Positions 1 to 9,534 are shown, counted from the stretch's first letter. The stretch is 64,000 bases of DNA from Pedobacter frigoris (GCF_005116445.1 NZ_SWBQ01000003.1:558001-622000); one strand, 5' to 3'. The notes: generated by a model from the sequence alone, not told the origin. Translations and numbers: made by a program.

Positions 1-1
1 C

Positions 2-607
2 TTAAACGCCCGTTTGCTGGAAGAAGAAAAATCAAAACCTCAGAACGAACGAAGCGAACTGTCGCTTATTGATAAATTAAACTTCTGTCTAAGCAATGAT
101 TTTGAGCGCCTGACTTATACCGAGGCCATCGCTATCTTAAAATCATCTAAGCCGAATCAAAAAAAGCAATTTAAATATCTTATTGATGAATGGGGAGCAG
201 ATCTTCAATCAGAACATGAGCGTTATCTTGTCGAAAAACATTTTAAAAAACCTGTAATACTTACAGATTATCCTGCAGACATCAAATCTTTCTATATGCG
301 CCAGAATGAACCCGATGCACAAGGAAGACAAACTGTTGCCGCTATGGATATCCTTTTCCCTGGAATTGGAGAAATAGTAGGCGGATCTCAAAGGGAAGAA
401 CGCCTGGACAAACTTACAGCAAGAATGGAAGCCATGAATGTCCCTCAGGAAGAACTATGGTGGTTCCTCGACACAAGACGATTTGGTTCCGCACCTCACT
501 CGGGCTTTGGATTAGGATTTGAACGTCTGGTTCTTTTTGTAAGCGGCATGACTAACATCCGGGATGTAATAGCCTTCCCTCGTTTTCCAAGAAATGCAGA
601 ATTTTAA
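2..607 (+). CDS. asnS: Asparagine--tRNA ligase, C-terminal part (5' end cut by window)
   Basis: This is the class II catalytic C-terminal half of asparaginyl-tRNA synthetase, which charges tRNA-Asn in the cytoplasm. The reading frame is open to the left edge, so the N-terminal OB-fold and part of the catalytic core lie outside. Visible landmarks are FYMRQ, the stretch [16 protein letters not shown], and the class II motif 3 [10 protein letters not shown] close to the C-terminus. The family-typical ending [10 protein letters not shown] shows that the 3' end is intact. A strong hairpin terminator follows 20 bases after the stop. AsnRS is separated from AspRS/LysRS by the IGGSQRE and PHSGFG signatures. 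Confidence 0.95.
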   Translation, partial: LNARLLEEEKSKPQNERSELSLIDKLNFCLSNDFERLTYTEAIAILKSSKPNQKKQFKYLIDEWGADLQSEHERYLVEKHFKKPVILTDYPADIKSFYMRQNEPDAQGRQTVAAMDILFPGIGEIVGGSQREERLDKLTARMEAMNVPQEELWWFLDTRRFGSAPHSGFGLGFERLVLFVSGMTNIRDVIAFPRFPRNAEF

Positions 608-626
608 TTCACATTTAACCCCAATA

Positions 627-662
627 AAAAAGGCCGTAAGCGACAAACTTACGGCCTTTGTA
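627..662. terminator. Bidirectional intrinsic terminator between asnS and the convergent gene
   Basis: A perfect 9-bp stem (632-640 with 648-656) encloses a 7-base loop. It has an A-tract on the left and a T-rich tail on the right, so it can work for both converging genes. Confidence 0.85.
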
Positions 663-680
663 TTTTAAAACACAAATACC

Positions 681-2351
681 CTAAGGTTTACTCTTACTTT
701 CATCTAAGTCATCAGCGTAGGAATTTGCATGTGCATAGTCGACCAGCGACACTTTATAATCCGTAGGTATAAAACTGGAAGATACACTAAGCGCCATTCC
801 CAATTCAAATCTTAAAGGATATGGAGTATTCAATAAGCTTCCTTCGGGAATATAAGGAAAACTCTCCAGATAAGATTGCATCACATTAGGAGCTATCCTT
901 CTATTAATATAAGCTCTTGTCAGTTGATACGGATGCCGAAGACCTGCAGCGCCCAGTAATTCAACTGCGCTAGCTACTGTAAGCCGGTGAAAATTAAAAA
1001 CACGCACTCTTTTATCCTCAACTACCAGCCCTTTCATTAAACTAGGATCCTGAGTAGCCACGCCCGTCGGACAAGTGTTACTGTTACACTCCAAAGCTTG
1101 TATACACCCCAGCGCAAACATCATACCTCTTGCGGAATTACACAAATCTGCTCCAAGAGCTATATTTTTTACCAGATCAAAGCCTGAAGCTACCTTTCCT
1201 GAAGCAATAATTTTGATATGTTTTTTCAGATCAAAGCCGCTGAGCACATCGTAAACAAATGCAACCGCTTCCCTTAAAGGCATACCCACAGCGTTTGAGA
1301 ATTCCTGTGGCGAAGCTCCTGTTCCTCCTTCACCACCATCTACAGTGATAAAGTCTACATAAATACCCGTCTCTACCATGGCTTTACAAATTGCCATGAA
1401 TTCACTTCTTCGTCCTATACAAAGTTTAATCCCAATTGGCTTTCCTCCTGACAGTTCTCTCAATTGCTTTACGAAGCTCATCAATTCTATAGGAGTGCTA
1501 AAAGCTGAATGTGCGGGTGGAGAAATCACATCGTAACCTTCCTTAACGAGCCTGATTCTCGCAATCTCGGGAGTCACCTTACGTGCAGGTAAAATACCGC
1601 CATGACCAGGTTTTGCTCCTTGAGATAATTTAATTTCAATCATTTTAACCTGTTCAGATTTTGACCTTTCAGCGAAGGCGACAGGATTAAATGAGCCATC
1701 TTCATGATTTCTACAGCCAAAGTAGCCGGTTCCTATTTGCCAGATCAAATCGCCGCCAGGACTAGAATGATAATCACTAATCCCTCCTTCTCCTGTATTA
1801 TGCGCAAAATCCCCCAGTTTAGCGCCCCCGTTCAAAGCTAAAATAGCATTCTGACTTAAAGAACCAAAACTCATCGCGGAGATGTTATAAATACTGGCCG
1901 AATACGGTTTTATACAGTCGGGACCTCCAACAAGCACCCGAGGATTTTCATTCAATTCGTGGTGACTGATTGCCGAAATACTATGGCTCAGCCACTCGTA
2001 TCCGTTTTCATATACGTCGAGTTGTGTACCAAATGGAATGGTATCATTTTCCATTTTAGCCCGTTGATAGATCAGTGACCTGCTTAATCTGCTAAATGGC
2101 TTTCCATTGGTGTCACTTTCTACGAAATACTGATAAACTTTCGGCCTGAGATCTTCCATAAAGTACCTTAGCCTACCCACTACCGGATAATTCCGCACTA
2201 TACTATGCTTAGGCTGATAAAGATCATAAATACCTAAAAGCACAATGGGACCAGTAAAAATAGCTATCCACCATAGTGGAGAATAAGTAAGACCTAACAT
2301 AATTGTAAGTGCTACTAAAAACGCTGCAATTGCGATAAATGCTTTTCTCAT
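681..2351 (-). CDS. FMN-binding glutamate synthase family protein
   Basis: A stand-alone protein related to the FMN/Fe-S synthase domain of glutamate synthase (GltB), about 556 residues. Two hydrophobic segments near the N-terminus (roughly residues 3-42) suggest membrane attachment. Residues 338-346 (DGGEGGTGA) belong to the FMN-binding barrel. Cysteines at about 416, 422 and 427 have the Cx5Cx4C spacing of the glutamate-synthase 3Fe-4S cluster. There is no glutaminase domain, so glutamine-dependent glutamate synthesis by this protein alone is not implied; the true substrate is unknown. I chose the inner ATG at 2351 (MRKAF) over an ATG at 2405, because the longer form adds 18 non-hydrophobic residues and leaves only 24 bases to the divergent gene. 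The start remains uncertain. Confidence 0.85.
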   Translation of the reverse strand: MRKAFIAIAAFLVALTIMLGLTYSPLWWIAIFTGPIVLLGIYDLYQPKHSIVRNYPVVGRLRYFMEDLRPKVYQYFVESDTNGKPFSRLSRSLIYQRAKMENDTIPFGTQLDVYENGYEWLSHSISAISHHELNENPRVLVGGPDCIKPYSASIYNISAMSFGSLSQNAILALNGGAKLGDFAHNTGEGGISDYHSSPGGDLIWQIGTGYFGCRNHEDGSFNPVAFAERSKSEQVKMIEIKLSQGAKPGHGGILPARKVTPEIARIRLVKEGYDVISPPAHSAFSTPIELMSFVKQLRELSGGKPIGIKLCIGRRSEFMAICKAMVETGIYVDFITVDGGEGGTGASPQEFSNAVGMPLREAVAFVYDVLSGFDLKKHIKIIASGKVASGFDLVKNIALGADLCNSARGMMFALGCIQALECNSNTCPTGVATQDPSLMKGLVVEDKRVRVFNFHRLTVASAVELLGAAGLRHPYQLTRAYINRRIAPNVMQSYLESFPYIPEGSLLNTPYPLRFELGMALSVSSSFIPTDYKVSLVDYAHANSYADDLDESKSKP

Positions 2352-2429
2352 ATCTATCAATTTACTAAAAAACATGCCAATTGAGCAATATTTATCGGAT
2401 TTCATTATAAGATTTGTGTAATTTTAAAC

Positions 2430-3053
2430 ATGCTTATTAAAATCTATCCGGAGAACCCAAATCCTAAAGCAATCGAGCAGGTTGTAGAAATACTAAAAAA
2501 AGGAGGAATCATTATATATCCTACCGATACGGTGTATGGCCTTGGCTGTGATATTACTAATCAGAAAGCTATAGAGAAAATTTGCCGGCTAAGAGGAATA
2601 AAGCCTGAAAAGGCTAACTTTTCGTTTATATGTTCTGATCTGAGGCACATATCAGATTTTATAAAGCCCATTGACACTACTGTATTCAGGGTACTCAAAA
2701 AAGCACTCCCTGGTCCCTTTACTTTTATCCTCAATGCAAACAATAACGTACCTAAATTACTTAGTTCCAATAAAAAAACCGTAGGTATCAGGGTACCTGA
2801 TAATAATATTGCCAGAGAAATTGTAATGCAGTTGGGCAATCCCATACTTTCAACCTCTATCCATGATGATGATGATGTGATAGAATACTCAACAGATCCC
2901 GAGCTTATTCATGAGAAATATGAAGACACAGTAGATATTATCATTGATGGAGGTTTTGGCGACAATGAGCCATCTACTGTCGTGGACTGTACTTCCGGAG
3001 ACTTCGAGATTATTCGTCAGGGAAAGGGAGATTTGGAAAATTTTATTGGATAG
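2430..3053 (+). CDS. tsaC: L-threonylcarbamoyladenylate synthase (YrdC/Sua5 domain)
   Basis: Makes threonylcarbamoyl-AMP from threonine, bicarbonate and ATP, the first step of the t6A37 modification of ANN-decoding tRNAs. At 207 residues it is a YrdC-only protein without the extra Sua5 C-terminal domain. Recognisable parts are GGIIIYPTDTVYGLGCD near residue 25, the loop RGIKPEKANFSFIC, LPGPFTFIL, and VGIRVPDN. It is divergent from the glutamate-synthase-like gene. The nhaA start codon follows its stop by only 3 bases, so the two are probably cotranscribed, although they have no known functional link. Confidence 0.9.
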   Translation: MLIKIYPENPNPKAIEQVVEILKKGGIIIYPTDTVYGLGCDITNQKAIEKICRLRGIKPEKANFSFICSDLRHISDFIKPIDTTVFRVLKKALPGPFTFILNANNNVPKLLSSNKKTVGIRVPDNNIAREIVMQLGNPILSTSIHDDDDVIEYSTDPELIHEKYEDTVDIIIDGGFGDNEPSTVVDCTSGDFEIIRQGKGDLENFIG

Positions 3054-3056
3054 CAA

Positions 3057-4199
3057 ATGAATTTACAAGCATTTAAGGAATTTTTCAGATCGGGTCAGAT
3101 AGGCGGAATTTTACTCATGGTTTGTGTTGCTATATCATTGATCATAGCCAATTCAGGGTTTGCTTCTGGTTTTAGCTCTTTTCTTACACGTGATTTTGGC
3201 ACACCTTATACCATTTCAGCCTGGATAAATGACGCTTTAATGGCCATTTTCTTTTTATTGGTAGGCCTGGAAATAAAAAGAGAACTTGTGGAGGGAGAAT
3301 TGTCTTCTTTAAAAAAAGCCACCCTACCTGTCGTAGCAGCTCTGGGAGGGATGTTAATCCCTGCATTTATTTACTTTCTTCTGAACAAAGACGCTGCTAC
3401 TGTTTCAGGATGGGGTATTCCCATGGCCACCGACATTGCGTTTGCATTGGCAATCATTGCCATGCTTGGTAGAAGTGTTCCGTCATCTTTAAAGATTTTT
3501 TTAGCCGCATTAGCTATTGTTGATGATCTGGGGGCTATTTTGGTAATTGCAGTTTTCTACACCAATGAAGTTAATCTCAACTACCTGCTAATGGCGGGCG
3601 GAGTGACAGCTTTCCTTGTTGCCCTAAACTTTTTCAATGTAAAATCACTTTACTTTTATCTGATTCCTGGAATTTTATTATGGTATCTCATACATCATTC
3701 GGGAATTCATGCGACCATAGCTGGCGTCTTATTGGCATTAACTATCCCCACCAATATTTCAAATGCACCATCGCCGCTTGAAAAACTGGAACATCTGCTA
3801 AATGGGCCTGTCAATTATTTTATCATGCCCCTCTTTGCTTTAGCAAACACCAATATTACATTTCAGAAAGAAATGATCGGCGGGTTGAGCTCTCCTTTGG
3901 GCCTGGGCATCATAGCCGGTCTGTTCGCCGGTAAGGCAATTGGGGTAACATTATTTTCCTGGCTGGCAGTAAAATTTAAGTTGGGCACCCTACCTTCAGG
4001 ATCTGGATGGAAGCATATTATAGGACTCGGTATGCTAGCCGGCATAGGCTTTACTATGTCTATTTTCATAGCATTGCTTTCTTTTGATGATAAAATGCAT
4101 ATAACCGAAGCAAAGTTTGCAATACTATGCGCCTCGGTTATATCTGGCCTTGCTGGTTTTATTTACCTGAAGTCAATTCGAAAAACCGTTAAACCTTGA
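3057..4199 (+). CDS. nhaA: Na+/H+ antiporter NhaA
   Basis: Inner-membrane sodium/proton antiporter for pH and sodium homeostasis, 380 residues, with about twelve hydrophobic segments. The NhaA hallmarks are present: TDIAFALA near residue 125 and the paired ion-binding aspartates in AIVDDLGA (Asp156-Asp157, matching Asp163-Asp164 of the E. coli protein). The length is normal and no extra domain is present. It starts 3 bases after the upstream gene. Its 3' end overlaps the convergent trpA gene by 11 bases, with no room for a separate terminator. Confidence 0.95.
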   Translation: MNLQAFKEFFRSGQIGGILLMVCVAISLIIANSGFASGFSSFLTRDFGTPYTISAWINDALMAIFFLLVGLEIKRELVEGELSSLKKATLPVVAALGGMLIPAFIYFLLNKDAATVSGWGIPMATDIAFALAIIAMLGRSVPSSLKIFLAALAIVDDLGAILVIAVFYTNEVNLNYLLMAGGVTAFLVALNFFNVKSLYFYLIPGILLWYLIHHSGIHATIAGVLLALTIPTNISNAPSPLEKLEHLLNGPVNYFIMPLFALANTNITFQKEMIGGLSSPLGLGIIAGLFAGKAIGVTLFSWLAVKFKLGTLPSGSGWKHIIGLGMLAGIGFTMSIFIALLSFDDKMHITEAKFAILCASVISGLAGFIYLKSIRKTVKP

Positions 4200-4956
4200 A
4201 TTTCTTCATAAATTGCTGAACACTTTGCTTCACATTTTTTGCATCAAGGCTTTTAACAAATGCGCTGCCTATAATTGCTCCATTTGCATATTGACAAGCT
4301 TTATCAAAAGTCTCTTTACTGCTGATGCCAAAGCCAATCATAGTGGGATTGTTGAGTTTAAGCGCTGCAATTCTTGAGAAATATGCTTCGGTAGTGTCGG
4401 AAACCTCCAAATTTTGCCCTGTCGTCGCAGATGAAGAAAGAAGATAAATAAACCCATTGCTCAAGCCATCAATTTTCTGAATACGCTGAGGAGATGTCTG
4501 CGGAGTAATTAGAAAAATATTACTTAATCCATGCTTGGTAAAAATCGGCTCATACAACTCTTCATATTCAATCATTGGCAAATCCGGAACAATACAGCCA
4601 TCTACTCCAACTTCAGCACAAGCTGCACAAAAATTCTCTACGCCAAATTGAAGCATTGGATTTACGTAGCCCATTAAAAGTACAGGGATGCTGACTGTTT
4701 TGCGCAAGTCTTTTAACTGTTCGAACAGTAATTTCAAATCCATGCCATTATCCAAAGCATCTTTACTACTTGCCTGAATTATAGGCCCGTCTGCTACGGG
4801 ATCGGAATAAGGAAACCCTATTTCCAATAGATCTGCTCCAGATCTCTCCAATTCTTCTGCAATGGACACTGTGTCCCCCAAATTCGGATAACCTGCGGTA
4901 TAGTATATTGATAGTATATTTTTCTTTGCCTCAAAGAGTTCTGTTATTCTGCTCAT
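4189..4956 (-). CDS. trpA: Tryptophan synthase alpha chain
   Basis: Cleaves indole-3-glycerol phosphate to indole and glyceraldehyde-3-phosphate; indole passes through a tunnel to TrpB. The fold is a TIM barrel of about 255 residues. The catalytic acid pair is visible in LLEIGFPYSDPVADGP (Glu about 45, Asp about 56). I chose the ATG at 4956 (MSRITELF) because family members start there. An alternative ATG at 4974 overlaps the trpB stop as TAATG, which would give tight translational coupling and six more residues. It is the last gene of the trpDFBA operon and overlaps nhaA tail to tail. Confidence 0.95.
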   Translation of the reverse strand: MSRITELFEAKKNILSIYYTAGYPNLGDTVSIAEELERSGADLLEIGFPYSDPVADGPIIQASSKDALDNGMDLKLLFEQLKDLRKTVSIPVLLMGYVNPMLQFGVENFCAACAEVGVDGCIVPDLPMIEYEELYEPIFTKHGLSNIFLITPQTSPQRIQKIDGLSNGFIYLLSSSATTGQNLEVSDTTEAYFSRIAALKLNNPTMIGFGISSKETFDKACQYANGAIIGSAFVKSLDAKNVKQSVQQFMKKFKV

Positions 4957-4973
4957 AGTTAAAATCGACTTCA

Positions 4974-6155
4974 TTATAAATTAAAGTACTTCATGTAAGT
5001 ATCCATGTCCTTATCTCCTCTTCCGGATAAACAAATCACTACATTCTCCCCACCTTTAAACGTCATTTTTTCAAGGTAAGCTAATGCATGTGCACTTTCG
5101 ATAGCGGGAATGATTCCTTCCATCTGCGTAAGTAAAAGTCCGGCCTGTAAAGATTCATCATCGGTAATAGAGACATAACTTCCCCTCCCTGTTTTAAATA
5201 AGTGAGCATGCTGTGGACCTATTCCTGGATAATCCAAACCTGCAGAAACTGAATGTGGCTCTACAACCTGTCCATCATGAGTCTGCATCAGTATACTTCT
5301 GCTACCGTGTAATACTCCTTCTTTTCCCAGAGCTGTCGTTGCAGCAGAGAATCCACTGTCTACTCCTTTACCTCCGGCTTCCACAGCGATCAATTTAACT
5401 TTTTCATCGTCTATAAAATGATAGAACATACCCATCGCATTGCTACCGCCACCTACACAAGCGAGAACATAATCAGGCTGATCATTACCGGTTTGTTCAA
5501 TCAACTGCTTTTTCGTCTCCTCCGAAATAATTGATTGAAAAATTGCCACCATATCGGGATAAGGATGTGGACCTACTACGGAACCGATGATGTAATGTGT
5601 ATCAACAGGATTATTAATCCAGTCTCGCATCGCCTCATTCGTCGCATCTTTTAAAGTCTTACTACCGGAAGTTGCGGGCACTACCTTAGCACCGAGCATC
5701 TTCATCCTGGCTACATTTGGTGCCTGACGTTTAATGTCTACCTCTCCCATATACACCACACACTCCAAACCTCTCAAAGCACATACTGTGGCAGTTGCTA
5801 CACCATGCTGACCAGCACCTGTTTCGGCTATAATCCGTTTTTTACCTAATCGTTCTGCCAATAAAATTTGTCCAATCGTATTATTGATTTTATGTGCTCC
5901 AGTATGATTTAAGTCTTCGCGCTTTAAAAATATATTGGCGTTGTATTTTTGAGAAAGACGTTTTGCCAAATATAGTGGAGAAGGCCTGCCAACGTAATCC
6001 TTTAACAATTGATGAAATTCCTTTTTAAAATCTTCATCTTCAATTATTTTAAGATAATTCTCTCTCAGTTCCTCTACATTAGGATATAACATCTCAGGAA
6101 TATATGCTCCGCCAAAATCTCCATAATACCCTTTTTCGTTTACAAAATAACTCAT
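4974..6155 (-). CDS. trpB: Tryptophan synthase beta chain
   Basis: PLP-dependent condensation of indole with serine to give tryptophan, partner of TrpA. At 393 residues it is a standard TrpB1-type chain. The PLP Schiff-base lysine is Lys89 in HTGAHKINN, and the phosphate-binding loop [10 protein letters not shown] lies in the C-terminal half. The start overlaps the trpF stop by 4 bases. The end touches the longer trpA start, as expected for coupled translation of an alpha2-beta2 complex. Confidence 0.97.
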   Translation of the reverse strand: MSYFVNEKGYYGDFGGAYIPEMLYPNVEELRENYLKIIEDEDFKKEFHQLLKDYVGRPSPLYLAKRLSQKYNANIFLKREDLNHTGAHKINNTIGQILLAERLGKKRIIAETGAGQHGVATATVCALRGLECVVYMGEVDIKRQAPNVARMKMLGAKVVPATSGSKTLKDATNEAMRDWINNPVDTHYIIGSVVGPHPYPDMVAIFQSIISEETKKQLIEQTGNDQPDYVLACVGGGSNAMGMFYHFIDDEKVKLIAVEAGGKGVDSGFSAATTALGKEGVLHGSRSILMQTHDGQVVEPHSVSAGLDYPGIGPQHAHLFKTGRGSYVSITDDESLQAGLLLTQMEGIIPAIESAHALAYLEKMTFKGGENVVICLSGRGDKDMDTYMKYFNL

Positions 6156-6784
6156 AGTTTAGTTTTAAAATCAATCAATTTATCTACATCTTTTAGTCCT
6201 GGCGCCAGTTCAAATCTACTATTGACATCTATAGCATATAAGCGCTCATCTTTTATTTCTTTTAGTTGTTCAACCTGATCTAAACCGATTCCCCCACTCA
6301 AAAAATACGGTTTATTCAGCTTAAATTTTTCAAGAAGAGCCCAGTTGAATGTCGTACCCGATCCTCCATGACCAGATGTCTGTGTATCAAACAAAAAGTA
6401 GTCAACTATATTTGCGTAGCCATCAAGCTTATGAAAATCAAAATGCTCATCTATTCCAAAAGCCTTAACCAATTCAATACCTGTATCAGCCAGCAATCCT
6501 CTAAGCGCCATGCAATATTTTGGTGGCTCATCGCCGTGTAATTGTATGGTTTGCAAACCATACAAAACAGCCAATTCCGCGATCCGATTCAATTCTTCGT
6601 TAACAAATACACCGGTTTTTTTTATCCCTGCGGGCAATCCACTAACAAAAGAAGGTGTCAATCCTTCTATAAACCTCTTAGATTCCCTAAAGAATATGAA
6701 ACCTAAATAATCCGGTTGTAGCGCAGCAACAGCCATGATATTTTCAGGAATTTTCATTCCGCATATTTTGAGTTTAGTTGTCAT
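6152..6784 (-). CDS. trpF: Phosphoribosylanthranilate isomerase
   Basis: Amadori rearrangement of phosphoribosylanthranilate in tryptophan synthesis; a TIM-barrel protein of 210 residues. The general base is Cys8 in KICGMK and the general acid is Asp133 in [19 protein letters not shown] forms the phosphate-binding region. It overlaps trpD upstream and trpB downstream by 4 bases each. The indole-glycerol-phosphate synthase trpC, often just upstream of trpF or fused to it, is absent here. Confidence 0.95.
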   Translation of the reverse strand: MTTKLKICGMKIPENIMAVAALQPDYLGFIFFRESKRFIEGLTPSFVSGLPAGIKKTGVFVNEELNRIAELAVLYGLQTIQLHGDEPPKYCMALRGLLADTGIELVKAFGIDEHFDFHKLDGYANIVDYFLFDTQTSGHGGSGTTFNWALLEKFKLNKPYFLSGGIGLDQVEQLKEIKDERLYAIDVNSRFELAPGLKDVDKLIDFKTKL

Positions 6785-7773
6785 GATCTATTTGTTAATT
6801 TATTAAAACTGCCTAACGCATTTTTACTTAACAAGGATTCTTCTGCTTCATAGAAACAATCTGAAAAGGACTTGGTGCTATCAATGGTTTGTATGGCTAA
6901 TGCTGCATTACATAATACCACATTTTGTTGTGCATCAGTACCGCTTCCGTGGATAACATTTATAAATATTTCTGCTGAAGACTCTACAGTATCACCACCT
7001 TTTATGGCCTGCTCGTCTATTTCAGAGAAACCCAGATCAGCTACACTTACCAATGCCTCCCCTCTTTTACTAAAGGTTTTAAAATCACAGGTCAGAGATA
7101 CCTCATCAAAGCCATCCACAGCATGTAATATGGTATAGTTCTTATCAGTATCCTGATATAAATAGGCATATAACCGCGCCAGCTCTAAGCTAAACACTCC
7201 TACAATCTGATTTTTAGGTTGGGCTGGATTTACCATCGGACCCAGCATATTGAAAAACGTTTTCACACCCAATTCTTTACGTATTGGCGCTACAGTTTTC
7301 ATAGCGGGATTAAATAAAGGGGCATGAATGAAACATATTCCTGCCGAGTCAAGGCTACGTTTCAATGTATCCTGATCATTAGTAAAAGTATAGCCCAAGT
7401 ATTCCATTACGTTTGAAGATCCACAACCTGAGGACACACCATAATTACCATGCTTAGCTACTTTATAACCCGCTCCTGCTACTACAAAAGAAGCAAGTGT
7501 TGAGATATTAAAAGTATCTTTTCCATCACCTCCCGTACCGCAAAGATCTACCAGTTCGTAATCAGAAAAATCAAGTTTTATGCAAAGATCAAGCATGGCA
7601 TCACGAAAACCCTGCAATTCAGCTACAGTAATATTGCGCATGCCATAAGCCGTAATAAAAGCAGCTACCTGTGAGGTATTGAATTCTCCCAAAGCAATAG
7701 AAGTCAAGATCTTCTGGGCTTCCGTACGGCTAAAGGTTTTGTTTTCAAATAAATGATTTAATATCTTCTTCAT
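6781..7773 (-). CDS. trpD: Anthranilate phosphoribosyltransferase
   Basis: Transfers phosphoribose from PRPP to anthranilate, second committed step of the tryptophan pathway. About 330 residues from the ATG at 7773 (MKKILNHLFENK), the family-typical start. The PRPP/pyrophosphate loop is CGTGGDGKDTFN (about residues 78-89), followed by KHGNYGVSSGCGSSN. A longer frame beginning with TTG at 7818 would start inside the T-tract of the upstream terminator and is rejected. It is the first structural gene of trpDFBA and lies directly behind the attenuator. trpE and trpG are not adjacent. Confidence 0.95.
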   Translation of the reverse strand: MKKILNHLFENKTFSRTEAQKILTSIALGEFNTSQVAAFITAYGMRNITVAELQGFRDAMLDLCIKLDFSDYELVDLCGTGGDGKDTFNISTLASFVVAGAGYKVAKHGNYGVSSGCGSSNVMEYLGYTFTNDQDTLKRSLDSAGICFIHAPLFNPAMKTVAPIRKELGVKTFFNMLGPMVNPAQPKNQIVGVFSLELARLYAYLYQDTDKNYTILHAVDGFDEVSLTCDFKTFSKRGEALVSVADLGFSEIDEQAIKGGDTVESSAEIFINVIHGSGTDAQQNVVLCNAALAIQTIDSTKSFSDCFYEAEESLLSKNALGSFNKLTNRS

Positions 7774-7815
7774 GCTGTTTAGCTTTTCAAACAAATAATT
7801 AAAAAGGTTATAAAA

Positions 7816-7886
7816 CAAAAAAGGGCTGCTTTAAGCAACCCTCATTATATTTTCTATATAAAATAAAACGTCCAAAACGGGGTTAC
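7816..7886 (-). promoter_or_regulatory. trp operon attenuator (terminator versus antiterminator)
   Basis: Read on the minus strand, GGGTTGC (7841-7835) pairs with GCAGCCC (7829-7823) around a 5-base loop. Six T residues follow (7822-7817), forming an intrinsic terminator 44 bases before trpD. The same GGGTTGC can instead pair with GTAACCC (7886-7880) just after the leader-peptide stop, which would form an antiterminator. A third pairing, within the leader reading frame around 7905-7885 (ACGC with GCGT and CAC with GTG), could sequester the antiterminator segment. This is the classical logic: a ribosome stalled at Trp codons frees the antiterminator. Confidence 0.85.
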
Positions 7887-7887
7887 A

Positions 7888-7941
7888 CTACGCAATTGCG
7901 TTGTGCCACCACCAGTTATTAAGTCCGTTTGTTAAAATCAT
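7888..7941 (-). CDS. trpL: trp leader peptide with three consecutive Trp codons
   Basis: A 17-residue reading frame, MILTNGLNNWWWHNAIA, with TGG TGG TGG at 7914-7906 and a TAG stop at 7890-7888. It is followed at once by the antiterminator segment and then by an intrinsic terminator in front of trpD. Three adjacent Trp codons in so short a frame, in front of trp genes, are strong evidence for ribosome-mediated attenuation. The promoter is unclear. A CATATTTG element (7954-7947) would make the mRNA almost leaderless, while AACATTTG (7983-7976) would give a short 5' leader. Confidence 0.85.
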   Translation of the reverse strand: MILTNGLNNWWWHNAIA

Positions 7942-8014
7942 TGCAACAAATATGGGAATTGTTTTTGCAAAACAGCAAATGTTTCTACTAAAAAATGAAA
8001 TTTTATTACAAATA

Positions 8015-8830
8015 TTATTTGATCAATGCATTTTTTTCCTTGGTAAAATGATTAAAAACCAGCTTGTCAGCCAATGCGGGCAATAATTTATTAATCCACA
8101 CAGTTAATTTACCCTGCCCAGTCATGATCAATGTACGTTTTCTGGCTGCAATACCATCGACAATCCGGACCGCAACTTCTTCAGAACTCATCATTTTACC
8201 TTCTTCCATACTTGTTTCACCATGAGAGGCACCATCCTTTGATAATGCAGCCACTCTGATATTTGATGTTGTAAAACCAGGACAGGCAACCATCACATGC
8301 ACTCCAGTTTTTAGCAACTCGGTACGTAAGGATTCCATAAAACCATTCATCGCAAATTTTGATGCTGAATAACCTGTCCGTCCAGGTAAGCCACGATAAC
8401 CGGCAATAGAAGAGATACCAACCACACTTCCATTGCTTTTAATAATTTCCGGTAGTGCATATTTTGTACAATATACTGTTCCCCAAAAATTTACATCCAT
8501 CAGATTTTTGAGCACGGAAAGATCCAGCTCATTAAACAAAGCTCTCATAGAAAGCCCCGCATTATTAACCAAAATATCAATGCGGTTAAAAGTAACCAGT
8601 GCCTGTTTTACCAATTGCTCACAATCAGATTCCTTACTTACATCAGTCTGAACAGCAACAGCTTTTATTCCATAATTTTTTTCAAGATCTGAAGTAATTT
8701 CGCATAATGTTACATACTGCCTCGCAGCAAGTACAAGATTAGCACCACGTTTTGCAAACTCTTCTGCACAAGATTTGCCGATCCCAGAAGACGCACCTGT
8801 AATGATGACTACTTTATTCTTAAAATCCAT
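8015..8830 (-). CDS. SDR family NAD(P)-dependent oxidoreductase
   Basis: Classical short-chain dehydrogenase/reductase of 271 residues. The cofactor motif TGASSGIG is at residues 11-18, NNAG near 89-92, the catalytic Ser near 140, and the YSASK motif gives Tyr154 and Lys158. Ala-Ala-Arg after the second strand would fit NADP preference, but this is inference. The substrate cannot be read from sequence. It starts 2 bases downstream of the recR stop, so it is probably in an operon with recR. Confidence 0.92.
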   Translation of the reverse strand: MDFKNKVVIITGASSGIGKSCAEEFAKRGANLVLAARQYVTLCEITSDLEKNYGIKAVAVQTDVSKESDCEQLVKQALVTFNRIDILVNNAGLSMRALFNELDLSVLKNLMDVNFWGTVYCTKYALPEIIKSNGSVVGISSIAGYRGLPGRTGYSASKFAMNGFMESLRTELLKTGVHVMVACPGFTTSNIRVAALSKDGASHGETSMEEGKMMSSEEVAVRIVDGIAARKRTLIMTGQGKLTVWINKLLPALADKLVFNHFTKEKNALIK

Positions 8831-8832
8831 TC

Positions 8833-9450
8833 TTATTTTATTAATGAGTTTTCATAGGGAACTCTCGTAACGATAGACCTCCCCAGCGTAATTTCATCAG
8901 CATATTCAAGTTCACCCCCGAACGCAATTCCCCTGGCTATAGTAGTGATTGGAATTTGAAAATCCTTTAGTCGTTTATAAAGATAAAAAAGCGTAGTATC
9001 TCCTTCCATAGTAGCACTAAGCGCTAATATAATTTCTTTTACAGGAGTTGTAGCAACCCTTTGTACCAATGAATCTATATACAGGTCAGATGGGCCTATC
9101 CCATCCATAGGAGAGATCAGTCCGCCCAGAACATGATAAACACCAAAATATTGCGAGGTATTTTCCACTGCCATTACATCCCTGGTATCTTCCACTACAC
9201 AAATCACTTCTTTATCACGTTTACTTGCCGTACAAATTTCACAAATGTGATTATCTGAAATATTATGGCAAACACTGCAATGCTTAATTTCCTTCCTAAG
9301 TCTCACAATAGCATTTCCAAAATGCTCCACTTCCTCCTGCTCCTTATTTAATAAGTGCAGTACCAACCGCAAAGCTGTCTTTTGACCAACACCGGGCAAC
9401 TTCGAAAATTCGTTGACAGCATCTTCAAGCAATTTAGAAGAAAAGTTCAT
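8833..9450 (-). CDS. recR: Recombination protein RecR
   Basis: RecF-pathway mediator that, with RecO, loads RecA onto SSB-coated DNA in gap repair. 205 residues: N-terminal helix-hairpin-helix ([12 protein letters not shown]), a four-cysteine zinc finger (Cys58, 61, 70, 73), a Toprim domain from about residue 82 ([10 protein letters not shown]), and the C-terminal Walker-B-like [12 protein letters not shown]. Complete and normal in length. Confidence 0.96.
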   Translation of the reverse strand: MNFSSKLLEDAVNEFSKLPGVGQKTALRLVLHLLNKEQEEVEHFGNAIVRLRKEIKHCSVCHNISDNHICEICTASKRDKEVICVVEDTRDVMAVENTSQYFGVYHVLGGLISPMDGIGPSDLYIDSLVQRVATTPVKEIILALSATMEGDTTLFYLYKRLKDFQIPITTIARGIAFGGELEYADEITLGRSIVTRVPYENSLIK

Positions 9451-9534
9451 CTTACAAACTTAGATAATTTTATCTTTTTTGAGCATAAACTCATAGCGGT
9501 TTCTTACATTTAGAATCTTAACAAAATAATTAAC

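Noticed and set aside
7774..7818. Extension of trpD to the TTG at 7818
   Set aside because: That codon lies in the T-tract of the attenuator terminator; the ATG at 7773 gives the family-typical N-terminus.
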